Source: Coenobita brevimanus
Lineage: Eukaryota > Arthropoda > Malacostraca > Decapoda > Coenobitidae
DNA length: 64,000 nucleotides
Assembly: GCA_032717465.1 (NCBI GenBank)
Contig: CM064732.1
Location: 37,916,888 to 37,980,887, forward strand
Direction of reading: 5' to 3'
Part shown: positions 8,487 to 20,000 of the stretch, in pieces
Layout of the letters: each line of letters starts with the position of its first letter
How positions within the stretch are numbered: position 1 is the stretch's first letter
Notes under the pieces: model-generated
Told to the model about the DNA's origin: nothing
Database searches by the model: none
Seen by the model: the letters and a program-made list of their open reading frames with translations, nothing else
Position numbers and translations under genes: made by a program

Positions 8487-11400
8487 TGAGTGTAGCCTAT
8501 ACACTGTATATACACTGTATATGGCTAGTGAGGGAGTGATCGCCCTCTACCTACACAGATCAAAAGCCCTCGGGAGCAGGGGGGTGGTTGCTTTCTCAGG
8601 CAGAGGAACTCCTTGAGAGTGAAATGGCTGGGAAGCATGCCGGCACGTGACTGGCTACAGCATAGCTGGGTCTTTCGGGTGTGGGCAATCAGGCAAGTTA
8701 GCTGCCTACTGCGACTGCAACACAATGGCGAGGTGTTCAGGAAGTTAGCCAAAGAAACCTTGATGGACTCTGAAAGAACAATAATGGCCCCCAGTCCCGT
8801 GCAGCCCTTAAATGGGCAGGGGGTGCTAAGAATCTCACGGTTGCCTCAATTACAATCTAATTCTTTTGTCAATGCAAAAAATACAATTAAAATTGGTAAC
8901 TGGAATGTGAGAACGCTAAATCATGACGGTAAAATCGATGAGTTAGTGAAGGTTTTTCAAAATTATGGACTTGATATTTGTGCTCTGACAGAAACTAGAT
9001 TAACTGGAGTCGATAAGTTGGATTTGGAGGATGGTATACGTTTATTGATATCTGGTCGACAGGACGGAATGCATTATCAGGGAGTAGGATTGTTGCTGGG
9101 TTGTAAGGCAAATAAGGCTTTATGTGAGTGGGATCCTATAGATGAGCGATTGTTATACGCACGGTTTAAATCAAATCATGGCAACATCAGTCTGTTTGTG
9201 TGTTATGCACCTACTAATGATGCACTCGACGAAAGGAAAGACACATTTTATGAAAAGTTGCAAGAAGGAGTAGGAAGGGTACCTAGACATGATGTTTTGA
9301 TCTGCGTTGGAGACTTTAATGCAGTAATGGGCTGTTCAAATGAGGGATTTGAGGCATGTATGGGTAAGATGGGAGTTGGTAGTAGGATGAGTGAAAACGG
9401 AGTGAGGTTTGGAAGCTTCTGTCTAGCAAATGACTTAGTCATCGGGGGCACACTCTTTCAGCATTGCAATATACACAAGACAACTTGGGTGTCGCCGTGT
9501 GGAAAATATAAAAATCAGATTGATCACATTGCTATCAGTAGGAGGCATAGAAGTTCTCTGCTAGATGTTCATGTTAAACGGGGAGCGGATATTGGTAGTG
9601 ACCATCAACTCAGCATTGCAAAAATAAGGTTTAAACTTAAAAATCAGAAGAAGGAAAAATCTGGTGTTGGTAGATACGATATTGTTAAGCTTAGAAGGGA
9701 AGGAGAAGAAAAGGAGGAATTCAGATTAGAATGCAGAAATAGGTTTTTGGTGTTGGAAACGTTGGAAGATGGGGAGAGAAGTGTAGATGAGATGTGGGAG
9801 GATGTGAACAAAGTTTTGCATGAGACTGCTGAATGTACGATTGGAAGGAGACATAGATTCAGGATAAAGAAATGGATATCAGAGGAAACGTGGGATATGA
9901 TAAAAAAGAGAGGTGAGACTAAATTGAGGAGTGAGATGCAATGCGTTGATGAACGAGAGATTGAATTAGCAAGAGCTGCGTACTGGAGTTTGAATTCAGA
10001 AGTAAGAAGGTTAGCTAGGAGAGATAAAAGAAGATGTGTGGATGAAAAGGTTGCAGAGACTGAAATCTTAATAAACAAAAATGATGGACAGAGTCAAAGA
10101 ATAGCATATGAATCGATTAGAGAACTGAGTGGTAATGCAGGTAAACGCAAGGAAATACCAGTTAGAGACAGGGAAGGAAATTTATTGACCAAAGATGGAG
10201 ATATTAAAAATAGATGGAAAGAGCATTTTGAGACAGTTCTTAATAGACCAATACCACCAGAAGAGGATATACCGTCTGCTCAGGAAGATTTAAATATAGA
10301 AACAGGAGAGTTGAGGCTTGCAGAAGTGGAGAAAGCAGTAAAACAGTTAAAGAATAATAAGGCACCAGGGAGGATGGTTTATTTCCGGAAATGTTTAAAG
10401 TGGAGGGGATAGATTAATAATGATCTTGACCAAGCTATTCAATAAGATATGGGTGACGGGGTTACTACCATCAGTTTGGAAGAATGGTGTAATTGTTAAA
10501 GTTCCGAAGAAGGGAGACCTGAGTGAATGTGGTAATTGGAGGGGAATCTCTTTGTCACCGATAGCTTTGAAAGTTTTCAGTAGTGTGTTGTTAAATAGGT
10601 TGGAGCCGGTGGTTGAGGGTATTCTGAGGGATGAACAGGCTGGTTTTAGAAAGGGACGTGGTTGCAATGATCAGATCTTTATAGTTAGGCATTTGATGCA
10701 GCAAGTTAATGAAATGAGAGTACCGTTAAGTCTTTGTTTTGTTGATTTTGAAAAGGCTTTTGATAGTGTTTCGAGAGAGACTATGGGGAAGATCATGAGA
10801 CATTATGGAATACCAGAGGAGTTTGTGAGGGTCATTATGAACATGCATGAGGACACATTTTGTAAAGTGATGGTTGATGGTTGTCTGAGTGATTCGTTTG
10901 AAGTCAAGTGCGGAGTAATTCAAGGTGGTGTTCTATCGCCTTTACTATTTATATTGGTCATTGATTACATTATGAAACGCGTTGGAACAGAAACCGGTGC
11001 AGGTATACTTTGGGGAGAGAACAGGAAACTTTTGGATTTAGATTATGCAGATGATATAGTTTTGATTTGTGATGGGCCAGAAGAGATGCAGAGAGTGTTG
11101 GACTGTTTGGTGAGTGAAGGTCGCAAGGTGGGTTTGGTTATTAATTGTGGAAAAACTGAAATAATCAATATGAATATGGAAAATGCACAGGAATGTGTAA
11201 TTGGAGGTATGGTTGTAAAGCAAGTTGATAGGTTTAAATATTTAGGTACTTATTTAGCCAAGGATGGTTCTTTGAACTTTGAATTCGAGGAAAGGTTAAA
11301 GAAGGCTAATCAGGCAATGGGAATGCTTAAAAATATTTGGAATAATAACAATTTCTCTGTGCATACAAAAATCAAACTTTATAAGGTAATGGTTAGGAGT

Positions 11401-11827
11401 ATCTTAATTTATGGACACGAGTCTTGGTACAGCACAGTGACTATGGAAAATAAATTCTTGGTGTTTGAAAATAAAGCACTTAGAAGAATATTAGGAGTTA
11501 AGTGGTGGGAAAGGATACCAAATAGTAGAATTAGAGAAATAACGGGAGTGCAGCCGATCGATGAATATGTTAGATTCTCACGATGGAAGTGGCTAGGACA
11601 TGTGTACAGGAGACAGGGAATAGTACGAGGTACACCAGGGTGGGTGGCACTTGGTAGGAGAGGTAGAGGAAGGCCAAAAGAGACGTGGGTGAGGACAATG
11701 AGACGGGAAGCTGGAGATGAGTGTTGGGGAGATCTTGAGGAGTTGGCACAAGATAGGATGTGGTGGTGTGAGTTCATCGAGGCCCTATGCATCCCCGAGG
11801 GTGACACAGGAAATGATTGATTGATTG
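8487..11827 (+). mobile_element. LINE-B, apparently full-length RTE-like retrotransposon
   Basis: The 3.34-kb element lies between AAGATGG copies at 8480-8486 and 11828-11834, inside LINE-A coding sequence. A 5' leader of about 120-270 bp precedes a complete EEP-RT reading region. The 3' end is (ATTG)n at about 11811-11827. The leader 8487-8612 holds a tandem ACACTGTATAT motif and no gene. This is the youngest level of the nest and the best-preserved complete LINE in the window. Confidence 0.85.
8613..11820 (+). pseudogene. LINE-B EEP-RT polyprotein, broken only by two single-base shifts
   Basis: The first block (8613-10412) gives an EEP domain: IGNWNVRTLNHDGKIDE, ALTETRLTG, VGDFNAVMG, NQIDHIAISR and IGSDHQLSIAKI. 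A linker then ends NNKAPG. The second block (10420-11820) is the RT: GVIVKVPKKGDLSECGNW, EQAGFRKGRGCNDQ, CFVDFEKAFDSV, GVIQGGVLSPLLF and the catalytic DLDYADDIVLI; the C-terminal part has YGHESWYSTVT and WKWLGHVYRRQG. The blocks differ in phase because one base seems missing near 10369 and one near 10407, both in G runs. A likely start is ATG 8763, with ATG 8613 also open. All catalytic residues I can identify remain. Confidence 0.85.
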
Positions 11828-11834
11828 AAGATGG

Positions 11835-14015
11835 AGGAATAGAAGAAGGGAAAGACGAGAGGAAGGAGTAGTTGCAAGGAGAGTGGAAAGGTTACAAGAG
11901 GATGAGGAAAAGGCAGAGTATAAGAGAGAAGTGGAGGAACGATTGGGCAAATAGATGGGAGACGTGGAAGGTGTCTGTAGGATATTTACAGAAGAAATAT
12001 GTGCAGCATGTGATGTGGTGTGTGGAAGGAAGAGAAGACGGAGGGGGATGCAAGGAACAACGTGGTGGACTGAAGAGGTGAGACAGGCTGTGGCACAAAA
12101 GAAGAAAGCATACAATGAATGGATGAGAAATAGGACCGTGGAAGAAGTTGAGAGGCGGAAGAGAGAGAAAGAAAGAGAGAGGTGAAAAGATTAGTAAGAG
12201 AGAGTAAGAAGAAAGTGGATGAGGAATTTGGAAGGAATTTGAGTGTAAAGTGGAGGGACTGTAAGAAAATGTTCTGGAAAGAGGTGAAAAGAGTAAGACA
12301 GGGTGGAAGTGAAGTTAGCAGGGGAATGAAAGATAAAAATGGTAGATTACTAGTGGAGAAGGGAGAAAAAGTGAGCAGATGGAGAGAACACTTTAAGGAA
12401 TTGTTGAACATAGAGGATGGAAGTAATGCGAGTATAAGTGGCTGGGGAATGGCTGAGAGAAGGAGGGAGGTGAGAAGACAGGAAGAAATCAGTAGGATAG
12501 AAGTTGTGGAAGCAATGAAGAAAGTTAAATCGGGGAAAGCCGCAGGAATTGATGGAGTGTGTGGTGAAATGCTGAAGCATGGGGGAGAGATAGTAGTAGA
12601 ATGGATGTGGAAGATGTGCAGATTGGCCTGGGAGGAAGGTAGAGTCCCAGAGGATTGGAAGTCAGGTATAATTATTCCCTTGTACAAAGGAAAAGGGGAA
12701 AAAGAAGTGTGTGGTAATCATAGGGGCATTTGTCTTCTTAGTTTAATAGGAAAAGTGTATGGTAGGATACTTATTGACAGAGTTAGAGAAAGAACAGAGA
12801 AATTAGTTGGAGAAGAACAGGGAGGCTTTAGGAAGGGAAGAGGTTGTGTAGATCAGATATTCATTCTTAGATCTTTAGCGGAAAAGTTTCTAGAGAAGGG
12901 AAAGAAGTTGTATGCGGCTTTCATGGATTTGGAGAAAGCATATGACAGGGTTGATAAACAAATTGTGGAAAGTATTAAGAAAATATGGAGTAGATGGGAA
13001 GTTGTTGAATGCTGTGAAGAGTATGTATGATGGTGATAAGGCTGCAGTGTGTGTGGATGGTGAACTAAGTGAATTTTTCTCTTTGAAGGTTGGGTTGAAA
13101 CAGGGATGTGTCATGTCTCCATGTTGTTCAATCTGTACATGGATGGGGTAATAAAAGAGGTACAAGGTAGGGTAGTGGATGTTGGAGTGGCCCTGGTGAG
13201 AGAGGATAGTGTTTGGAAACTCCCTGTACTGTTGTTTGCAGATGATACTGTGTTGTTGAGTGAAGACGAAGGGGAGCTGCAAGGCTTGGTGGATGAGTTT
13301 GGGAGAGTGTGTAAGAAACGGAATCTAAAGGTGAATGTAGGGATGAGTAAAGTGATGGTCTTTGAAAGAGGTGAAGTCAGTGAATGTACAGCGAGGTTGG
13401 ATGGTGAGGAATTGGAAAATGTGAGTGTGTTTAAGTACTTGGGTAGTGTGATGAGTAAGGATGGAGGTTTGGAGGGTGAAGTTGCTTGAAAGGGTACAGC
13501 AGGGAAGGAAGGTTGCTGGTTCTTTGAAAGCAGTGATAAGAAACAGGGAAGTGAGCATGGAAGTGAAAAAGTTACTACATGACAGTATTGTGATACCAAC
13601 TCTAACGTATGGAAGTGAAGCTTGGACGTTGTTGGAAGGACACAAGTCAAGAGTGAGAGCAGTGGAAATGAGTTATTTAAGAGGGGCCTGTGGAGTCACA
13701 TGGAGAGACAGGCTGACGAATGAGGATATAAAGGAGCGTTGTGGTGTGGATGTGGATGTGATAGGAAGCGTTATGAGGAACACACTGAGGTGGTTTGGCC
13801 ATGTGGAGAGGATGGAGGTTGAAAGACTGACGAAGAGAGTGTATGTGAGTGAGGTGGAGGGGGGAAGAGAGAGGGGGAGGCCGAGGATGAGATGGAGGGA
13901 TGGGGTGAAGAGGTATATGAGAGAGGGGTGTGTGAGTTGGGAGCAGGGCAGTGAAATGGCGGGGGACAGGGCGACTTGGAGGCGATTTGTTTGTGGCCAC
14001 CCCAAACGGGATTGA
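11835..14015 (+). pseudogene. LINE-A reverse transcriptase, frameshifted
   Basis: The blocks lie in successive frames: 11835-12180 (RR-rich linker with GTTWWTEEVRQAVAQKKKAY), 12182-13030 (RT start with GKAAGIDGVCGEML, EEQGGFRKGRGCVDQ, AFMDLEKAYDRV), 12960-13151 (KVGLKQGCVMSP), 13106-13489 (catalytic LLFADDTVLL) and 13461-14015 (YGSEAWTLLEGH, RWFGHVERMEVERL, stop after HPKRD). At least four frameshifts separate them. The FADD pair is preserved. The family is the same as LINE-F, so both orientations of this LINE lie within 15 kb. Confidence 0.85.
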
Positions 14016-14054
14016 GGCGTCTGGCAATAAATAGATAGATAGATAGAGTGCGTG

Positions 14055-15319
14055 TCACCGTTATATAGGCTACTCGTTCTAGGAGTCATACCGAGGGTGG
14101 ATCTGATCACTGTGAGGGGGCAGGTGGTGGGAGAACTAAAGTTCAGGTCAGGTTGGCATAATCACAAGAAAGGGGAGTGGAGGCTAGGTATGTCTTGCCA
14201 CTATTACACTGGATGGGAGTTTTCACTTTTTCCACTTGGCATTGTACTTCACTGTAAGTCACTTACACACACATTGGGGCACTTATTCTTGGGCAAGGTT
14301 GGTGTCATCTCCCGCGGACTGCGGTTGGGCGTGGTGAGGGGCCCCTCATGCTGGGGGCAGTGAACAGGTGACTGGGCCACAGGGCATGGGCCAAACAGTC
14401 TCTCCAGGCATTCCCATATGCGCCTGGTGGGGGAGCTGCATTGTTTGGGCCAGGAGCTGAGGAGGCGTCGCCCTGGGGTGCTGGGGATGCCGTCGGGATC
14501 CCGGAGGCTGTGGTCCCCTTCCTGGTGCTCCGCCATCAGGGCAGGGCTGCAGCGTCGTCCCAGGGAGGGGTCTATCAGGGACAGGTCTTCCTTGGGCACC
14601 GGTTGCAGAAAGAATAGCCCCGGGGATAACACTGGGCCTTGCCACCAGTCCACTAGCAGGGAACTCTCCTTCTGGGGACTGCCACACTCGACTGCTGCAG
14701 CAGGAGGGGGAAGGACGTTACGAAGTCACAGGGGGTGAGCAGCTTTGGTAGCTTCCCTCCCTGGTGCGGCTGAAGGCCGTCCCTGAGGTCCCTTGGGCAA
14801 CAGGAGGAGGGTGGCTGGAGGCTGTCCCTACCGTGTCAGTGTGGCAGGAGGCTGTCACCGGGGCCCGACTTCCTGATGGGACTGCAGACAGGGCGTGGCT
14901 GGAGGCCGTCGCTGGTGTCATCCCCTCCGTACCTACTGCAGGTGGAAAGGGGACGTACCCTTCTTTCCCTGTGTCCGGCTTGAGGCCATCACAGGCTCTG
15001 CAGGTGGAGTGGGTGGTCCAGGTGGAATGGCTGGAGGCTGTCTCCTGGTATGAGTGGTTGGAGGCCGTCTCTAAGGGGTAGTGGCTGGAGGCCATCTCTG
15101 GGGCGCTGTATGGAGTGTAAGGTTCAGCTCCACCCAGATCCTGATGCAGGCCAGGCTGGTGAGAGGGTAATGCACCCAGGATGAAGTGTTCAGGTTGAGC
15201 CAGTTCCAGGGAGTAGGGGCGTGCAGCTACCACATAGCTTGGACGTCCCGCTCACTCCAATTAACCCTCCCTTGTCATCTCCTGCGGGTGTTGTACTGCT
15301 GCTGGATGGCGTTATTTCA
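14055..15319 (-). repeat. Gypsy-1 3' LTR, main piece
   Basis: This aligns with 20420-21653 of the 5' LTR. It lacks about 115 bp that the 5' LTR has between GTGCGTG and TCACC. It is GC-rich and carries a minisatellite (about 14760-15120) based on GGCTGGAGGCCGTC, which on the sense (minus) strand spells TASSH-type peptides. It ends GTTATTTCA at 15319. There is no gene. Confidence 0.85.
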
Positions 15320-15590
15320 CCACCGTCAGCGTGGGAAAAGCAACATCCCCATGCTTGGAGGTAGTAAGTCTTAGTGGTGTTGGTGTCGTGAGCCAGCGTC
15401 AGGTGTTGTAGTAGGGTAGTCCAGTGTTTGGTCATTCTGTCTTCATTTCTGGGTGGGGCGCAGGTAAGGAAGAAGGTGGATGATTGGACAGCCGTTTGGA
15501 GGAGCTTGAGTAGGTGGTGAGGTGGTGGAGAGCTGGGGGGGGGGGTTTGCGGTGTTGGTGAGGGTGGCAGTGAGGTGTGATGCGGCGTGA

Positions 15591-17413
15591 TCAGGGAAGG
15601 CATCGGTGATGATGGGGAGAGGGAGGATGGGAGGAGGAGTGGGTGACATAGCAATTGTAGGAATCAGGAGGGTGGCCGGGGGTGGCGAGGGAAGGTGGGG
15701 AGGCGTTAGGGTGGGTGGGGTGAATGGGGGAAGAGATGGGGGTTCGGAAGGGGCGGACATGACGATTTCTGTAGATGTGGCGAGTGTTATTGTAGTCTAT
15801 AGTCACTTGGTAGGGATTGGGAACGTGGGTGATGGTGTAGGAGCTCATGAAGTGTGGAGCAAGCTTGTGGGGAACTGGTAGCTTTGCCACCATCATGGTG
15901 TCACCTGGTTTGTAGGGGCTGGAGGGGGCAGCATCAGGTTGGAAGTCTAGGCCTTGTTGGAGGTGGTGGAGTCGCCTCTTCAGGTGGTGGAGGGGATCGG
16001 ACAAAGGAGGAGTGGAGGGTGTTTGCAGGTGTCGTCATAGGGGAAGGAGGAGAGGCGCTTCCCCAAACATGCGCTCATGTGGGGAGATGTTGTCTTCCCT
16101 GGGGCAGAAGTTCATACCCCATTGGACGATTTTAATGTGGGCCAGCCAGTCTTCATTTTTCGCTTCCTTGACTCGGGCCCATACCTGATTCATAAGGGTA
16201 CTGTGGCTTCTTTCACAAATTCAATTTCCTTGTGGCCAATACGGGGATGAGTGGAAGATGCAATAGCCGAATAGGTTGGCTAGCTCCTTCTAGATGGGGC
16301 TTGTGAATTCGGAGGCGCTGTCTGAGTGCAGAGCCTGAGGGATTGCAAAATAAGGGAAGACATGGCTGACTAAGGCATCAGCTATGGCCACGGCGTGGTG
16401 TTCTTTGGCTGGGCACGCGATGAGGAACTTGGAGTAGGTATCGACAAAGGTGATGATATACCGGTACTCCGCCTTAGGTGGCAAGGGCCCTACCACGTCC
16501 ACAGACAACAGCTGCCAGGGTTTGTGGGCAGTATGCTCCCTGAAGGGCCAGAGGTGCGGGTAATATCCTTGCCCAGCGCACATGCCTGACAGAATTGGGT
16601 GATCTGCTTGGCCAGATGGGAGGGGTTGGGGGTCCAATATATAGCGTTGGAAATTTGGAGGAGCCCTTTCGTCCCAAGGTGGATCCCACTGTCAGAGTGG
16701 AGGTGTTTCACGATGTCTAGGGTGGTGTCGGGGGCGAGGACGATGTGCCCCGACGGGGTGAATAAATGGTCGTCCTGCTGTTGGAGCTTGGTGAACAAGT
16801 GGGGTGGGATCCAGGGTGGCCAGTCTTTGTTGTGCCACCAGGTGAGGAGTTTTGATCCGGGCTGGAGTGCATGGATAGGGAGACAGGAGAGCATGTCAGC
16901 ATTAGTGTGGAGTTTGCTGGGGCGATAGGAGATCTCATTGTCGAATTCTTCTAAGGTCTCCCTCCATCTGATAAGCTGGGCATTGTGAGTGTCGGACTGG
17001 TGGGGCCCAGGGAGCGACTGGTGGTCAGTGATAATCGTGGCGTGGGTCCCGGAAAGATAGGCCTGGAAATGCTCCAAGGCCCAGATGATGCCCAGGCACT
17101 CCAGCTTGCTGGCGGCATAGTTCCGATCCGCCTGATTCAGGGTGCGGCTGGCGCAGGCAATGATGTGCTCTCGTCCTTCCTGCACTTGTGCGAGGACGGC
17201 GCCAATGGCTATCAGGGAAATATCTGTATATAGTTGGAAGGGTGGGGTGTAGTTGGGGAAGACGACAATTGGAGCAGTGGTGAGCTTGTGCTTCAGTTCC
17301 TGAAACACCTCCTGTCGTTCATTGGTCCAAGCAAAGGGTTCCCCCTTCCAGGTCAGGTCATGGAGAGGTTTGGTGATATCGGTGAACCCCTTAACGAACC
17401 ATCGGTAATACAA
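15591..17413 (-). pseudogene. Gypsy-1 pol, RNase H and integrase part
   Basis: Minus-strand blocks: 17413-16490 begins with the RT thumb (YYRWFVKGFTDITKPLHDL) and an RNase H domain (LYTDISLIAIGAVLAQ, ASKLECLGIIWALEHF, IITDHQSL, HTNADMLSCLP). The H-H-C-C zinc region of integrase follows (HLHSDSGIHLGTKG, FCQACALGKD). 16637-16290 gives the integrase core (SVDVVGPLPPKAEYRYIITF, LHSDSASEF). 16004-15591 gives the C-terminal domain (SSPYKPGDTMMVAKL, KLAPHFMSSY). The third acidic residue of integrase falls in the broken interval 16005-16289. Frameshifts and stops occur between blocks. A proline-rich tail (15190-15590) may be the old C terminus. Confidence 0.82.
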
Positions 17414-17421
17414 AGTAAGGC

Positions 17422-18130
17422 CTAGGAAGGCCCAGACTTCGTGGATGTCTCGGGGTAGGAAATGTCAGCGATGGCGCGCAATTTGTCTGGGTCGGGTGTT
17501 ATTCCGTCTCTCGAGATTACATGCCCCATGGAGGAGATGGTCCGGGTGGCCAGGACGCACTTGGAGGGGCGTAGCTTTAGGCCAGCCTGACGGATACATT
17601 GGAAGACCCTCCTGAGGAATTGGAGGTGATTGGCCCACGTCTTGCTGAAAATAATGATGCTGTCCAAGTATGCCAGACAAATTTCCCAGGTAAGGCTGCT
17701 GAGGATGGACTCCATCAACCAGAAGGTGGTGGGGGCATTGCAGAAGCCAAAGGGTAGGACACTGAATTAACAGTGTTTTCTGTTTCTGGTGGAAAACAGT
17801 CTCCTGTCAGTCCTCCGGGTGCACTGGGACTTGCCAATACCCCGATTGGAGGTCCAGTGTGGAGAACCAGGAGGCGCTGTACAGGGAGTCAAGGGAATCG
17901 TTGATCCTAGGAAGTGGGGTGGCATCTTTGATGGTCATGTCGTTGAGGCAGCAGTAATCCTCGCAGTATCGCATGGTGCCGTCCTTTTTCTTGACAAGGA
18001 CAACAGGAGAGGACCAAGGGCTGGTGGAGAGTGAGATCACACTGGCATTGAGCATTTCCTGGACCTGCCGGTGTTCCTCCGCCCACTGTTTCGGATTTTT
18101 CCATCGGGATGGTTGGCAGATTGATGGTCC
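17422..18130 (-). pseudogene. Gypsy-1 reverse transcriptase palm and fingers
   Basis: 18055-17807 reads SPWSSPVVLVKKKDGTMRYC and then FSTLDLQSGYWQV, the first catalytic Asp of Gypsy RTs. 17718-17422 reads ICLAYLDSIIIFSKTW, where the usual YLDD is YLDS, so the second catalytic pair is damaged. A stop and a frameshift lie between them. DGITPDPDKLRAI marks the thumb. No active enzyme is possible. Confidence 0.82.
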
Positions 18131-18523
18131 TGTGGTGTGTATCTGATGTGTCAGGTAGGTGGTGAGGCCAATGTTGGAGGGGCCTGACGCAATGAGGTCC
18201 TGAAAGTCCTGGAGGAGGTGGTGGAGGGTGTCAGTTTGGTGGGGTGAGAGGTGCTCAGGTAGGGGAGGCAGGGGAGTGGGGGTGGAGGGGGCAGTAGTGG
18301 GGCAGGGGCTCTGCTTCTTCCATCTCTCCCACTATGAGCCCCTTTGGTAGTGTGAGCAGGGTCGTGGTGGTACTGGCAATCTTGACTGCCGCAATGTGTG
18401 GGGGAAGGATGGTTGGGGGCAGGAGACAGACCGAAAGCATTCTGGGCAGCAGGTCAGGGGAGAAGAGGACTGATGTTCCGGTGGCCCTGTTCAGTGGGAG
18501 TCAAGTTTCGTGACGCAGGGGAG

Positions 18524-19012
18524 TCATTGTGGTGGAGGCAATAATGGCGGGGAAGGTGGGGGAGGGGTGGGGGAGGGCGCAGGGGTGCGGGTGCATACTG
18601 ATTTTGGAGGATCGGCGGCAGGGGCTGGCGATCTCCTGAACTGAAGTTGCTGCTTGTGGCAATCTGTGGTGGCTCGTAGTTTTTGCAGGAGGTCCAGTCC
18701 CAAGTATCCGTCATAGTTATGACAGGTGGAATCAAAGATAATAAACTTATGTTGAGTGGAGGTGCGCTGGTGGGTGTCGGCACGTAGGGCCTGGGTTTCC
18801 CCTTGGATGGACAGGGGGCCATCCCCAGCGACTACAAGATGAGTCGATGTAGGGAAAAGCGGGCCGAAAGCCAACTTGTGATGAGAGTAGAAGTGGCTGT
18901 ATAGGCAGGATCTGGCCGCTCCCGTGTCAACTAGCAGCCTTGCCTTTACCCTGTTCAGTCTCATCTTGTCGTACATTGGGGGGCGGTATTTGTGAGAAGT
19001 GACCACCGCCAC
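18524..19012 (-). pseudogene. Gypsy-1 aspartic protease region
   Basis: The minus-strand frame contains RLLVDTGAARSCLYS, a retropepsin active site (DTGA), followed by DGYLGLDLLQKL, which matches the conserved G-x-D/L-L-x of retroviral proteases. A proline-rich linker leads on towards RT. Interval 18131-18523 is the degraded protease-RT linker. The frame is open here, but the neighbouring pol is dead. Confidence 0.75.
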
Positions 19013-19408
19013 TGGGGAGGAGGTGCGGGGGTGGGCCTAAAAATCCAACTGCTGGGGAATTTCCTCTTCCTCCGGCTCCGGTTCCCCCACGTTGGTGTTT
19101 TCTGCAGGTGAGGTGTTGCCTTCAGGGCACTCATCCTCCAGGGACGACACTTGGTGTCGGCCTGGGGTGCTTAGTTTCCACCTAGCAGCCTTGAGTTGCC
19201 CTCGTATGTTGTGGAGTGGGCATCAGTGGCTACATGTGGAAAACTCCCAGGGGTTGATTGAGAAGAGGTTTGGGCTCTCCTTCTGGCTGAGGCGTTTGCA
19301 CGGGGGGTAAGCCCTTGGTAAGTGGGATGCCGGTGTGGGGCTGATGAACAGTAGGCTGGTGATGGTCGGGGCTTGCCATGAGGTGCCGGTTTGTAAGTCG
19401 GGAACTTG

Positions 19409-19990
19409 CTAACTGCGTTGATTTGTTGGGGGGCGGAACAGGAGGTTAGGACTCATTGTATTAGCTGGATGTTGCTGTCTAGATCCCCCATTGGGTCGTG
19501 TATGGTATAGAGATCCTTGACCATGCTGGGGAGGACTCTGAGCAGGGTATTGAATGTATGCAGTTCCCGGGACTCTGCGTCTGCTTCCAGGTAATGCAGT
19601 GGTGACGAGCCACCTTGCCTGGATCAATGTGTTGTCCAGATTACTGTCGTATGTTAAACTGTCCAATTGCGACAGTGCCACTGCTTTTCCCAGGGAGGGT
19701 GCGATGGCTTGTGTTACTATTTTTGTGAAATTCGTCCATGTTAGTTCGGGGACGACTTTGGGCGCAATGCTGGCTGCTACCTTGCCCAGCAATGGTAGGG
19801 TTACAGTTATTTTCCATCATCCTCAAACCCAATATCGAGCAGTGGTTTGATGATGGATAAATATGTATGGATTTCATACTGTTCCTGGTCGAATTTGGGT
19901 AACTGAATGTGTGGTTTTGTCACCATTTTGATATTTTCCCTGTTTTGTTCCTCTCTTAATATTAATTCTGTCCGGGTCAAGAACCTCCTC
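19409..19990 (-). pseudogene. Gypsy-1 gag remnant
   Basis: The 127-residue open stretch 19792-19409 lies between the 5' LTR and the protease and reads WTNFTKIVTQAIAPSLGKAVA and SLTYDSNLDNTLIQ. I see no zinc knuckle. Position is the main ground for calling it gag. 19013-19408 is broken coding sequence with no clear motif. Confidence 0.5.
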
Positions 19991-20000
19991 TGTCCACCAG

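Larger units (their letters stand above)
8136..14045 (+). mobile_element. LINE-A, EEP+RT retrotransposon inserted in the Gypsy-1 LTR and itself split by LINE-B
   Basis: The insertion is flanked by the 9-bp duplication GAGTGCGTG (8127-8135 and 14046-14054). It is 5' truncated inside the endonuclease domain and ends in GGCAATAAATAGATAGATAGATA, a tetranucleotide tail. LINE-B interrupts it between 8486 and 11828 with duplicated AAGATGG. The 3' end (about 13990-14030, with CCACCCCAAACGGGATTGAGGCG) recurs inverted at 41953-42114 and resembles the tails of the SINEs at 31847 and 60447. Confidence 0.88.

Noticed and set aside
11409..13650. Long minus-strand open frames opposite LINE-A and LINE-B
   Set aside because: Shadows of the plus-strand RT genes: Ser/Thr/Pro/His-rich, no motifs.
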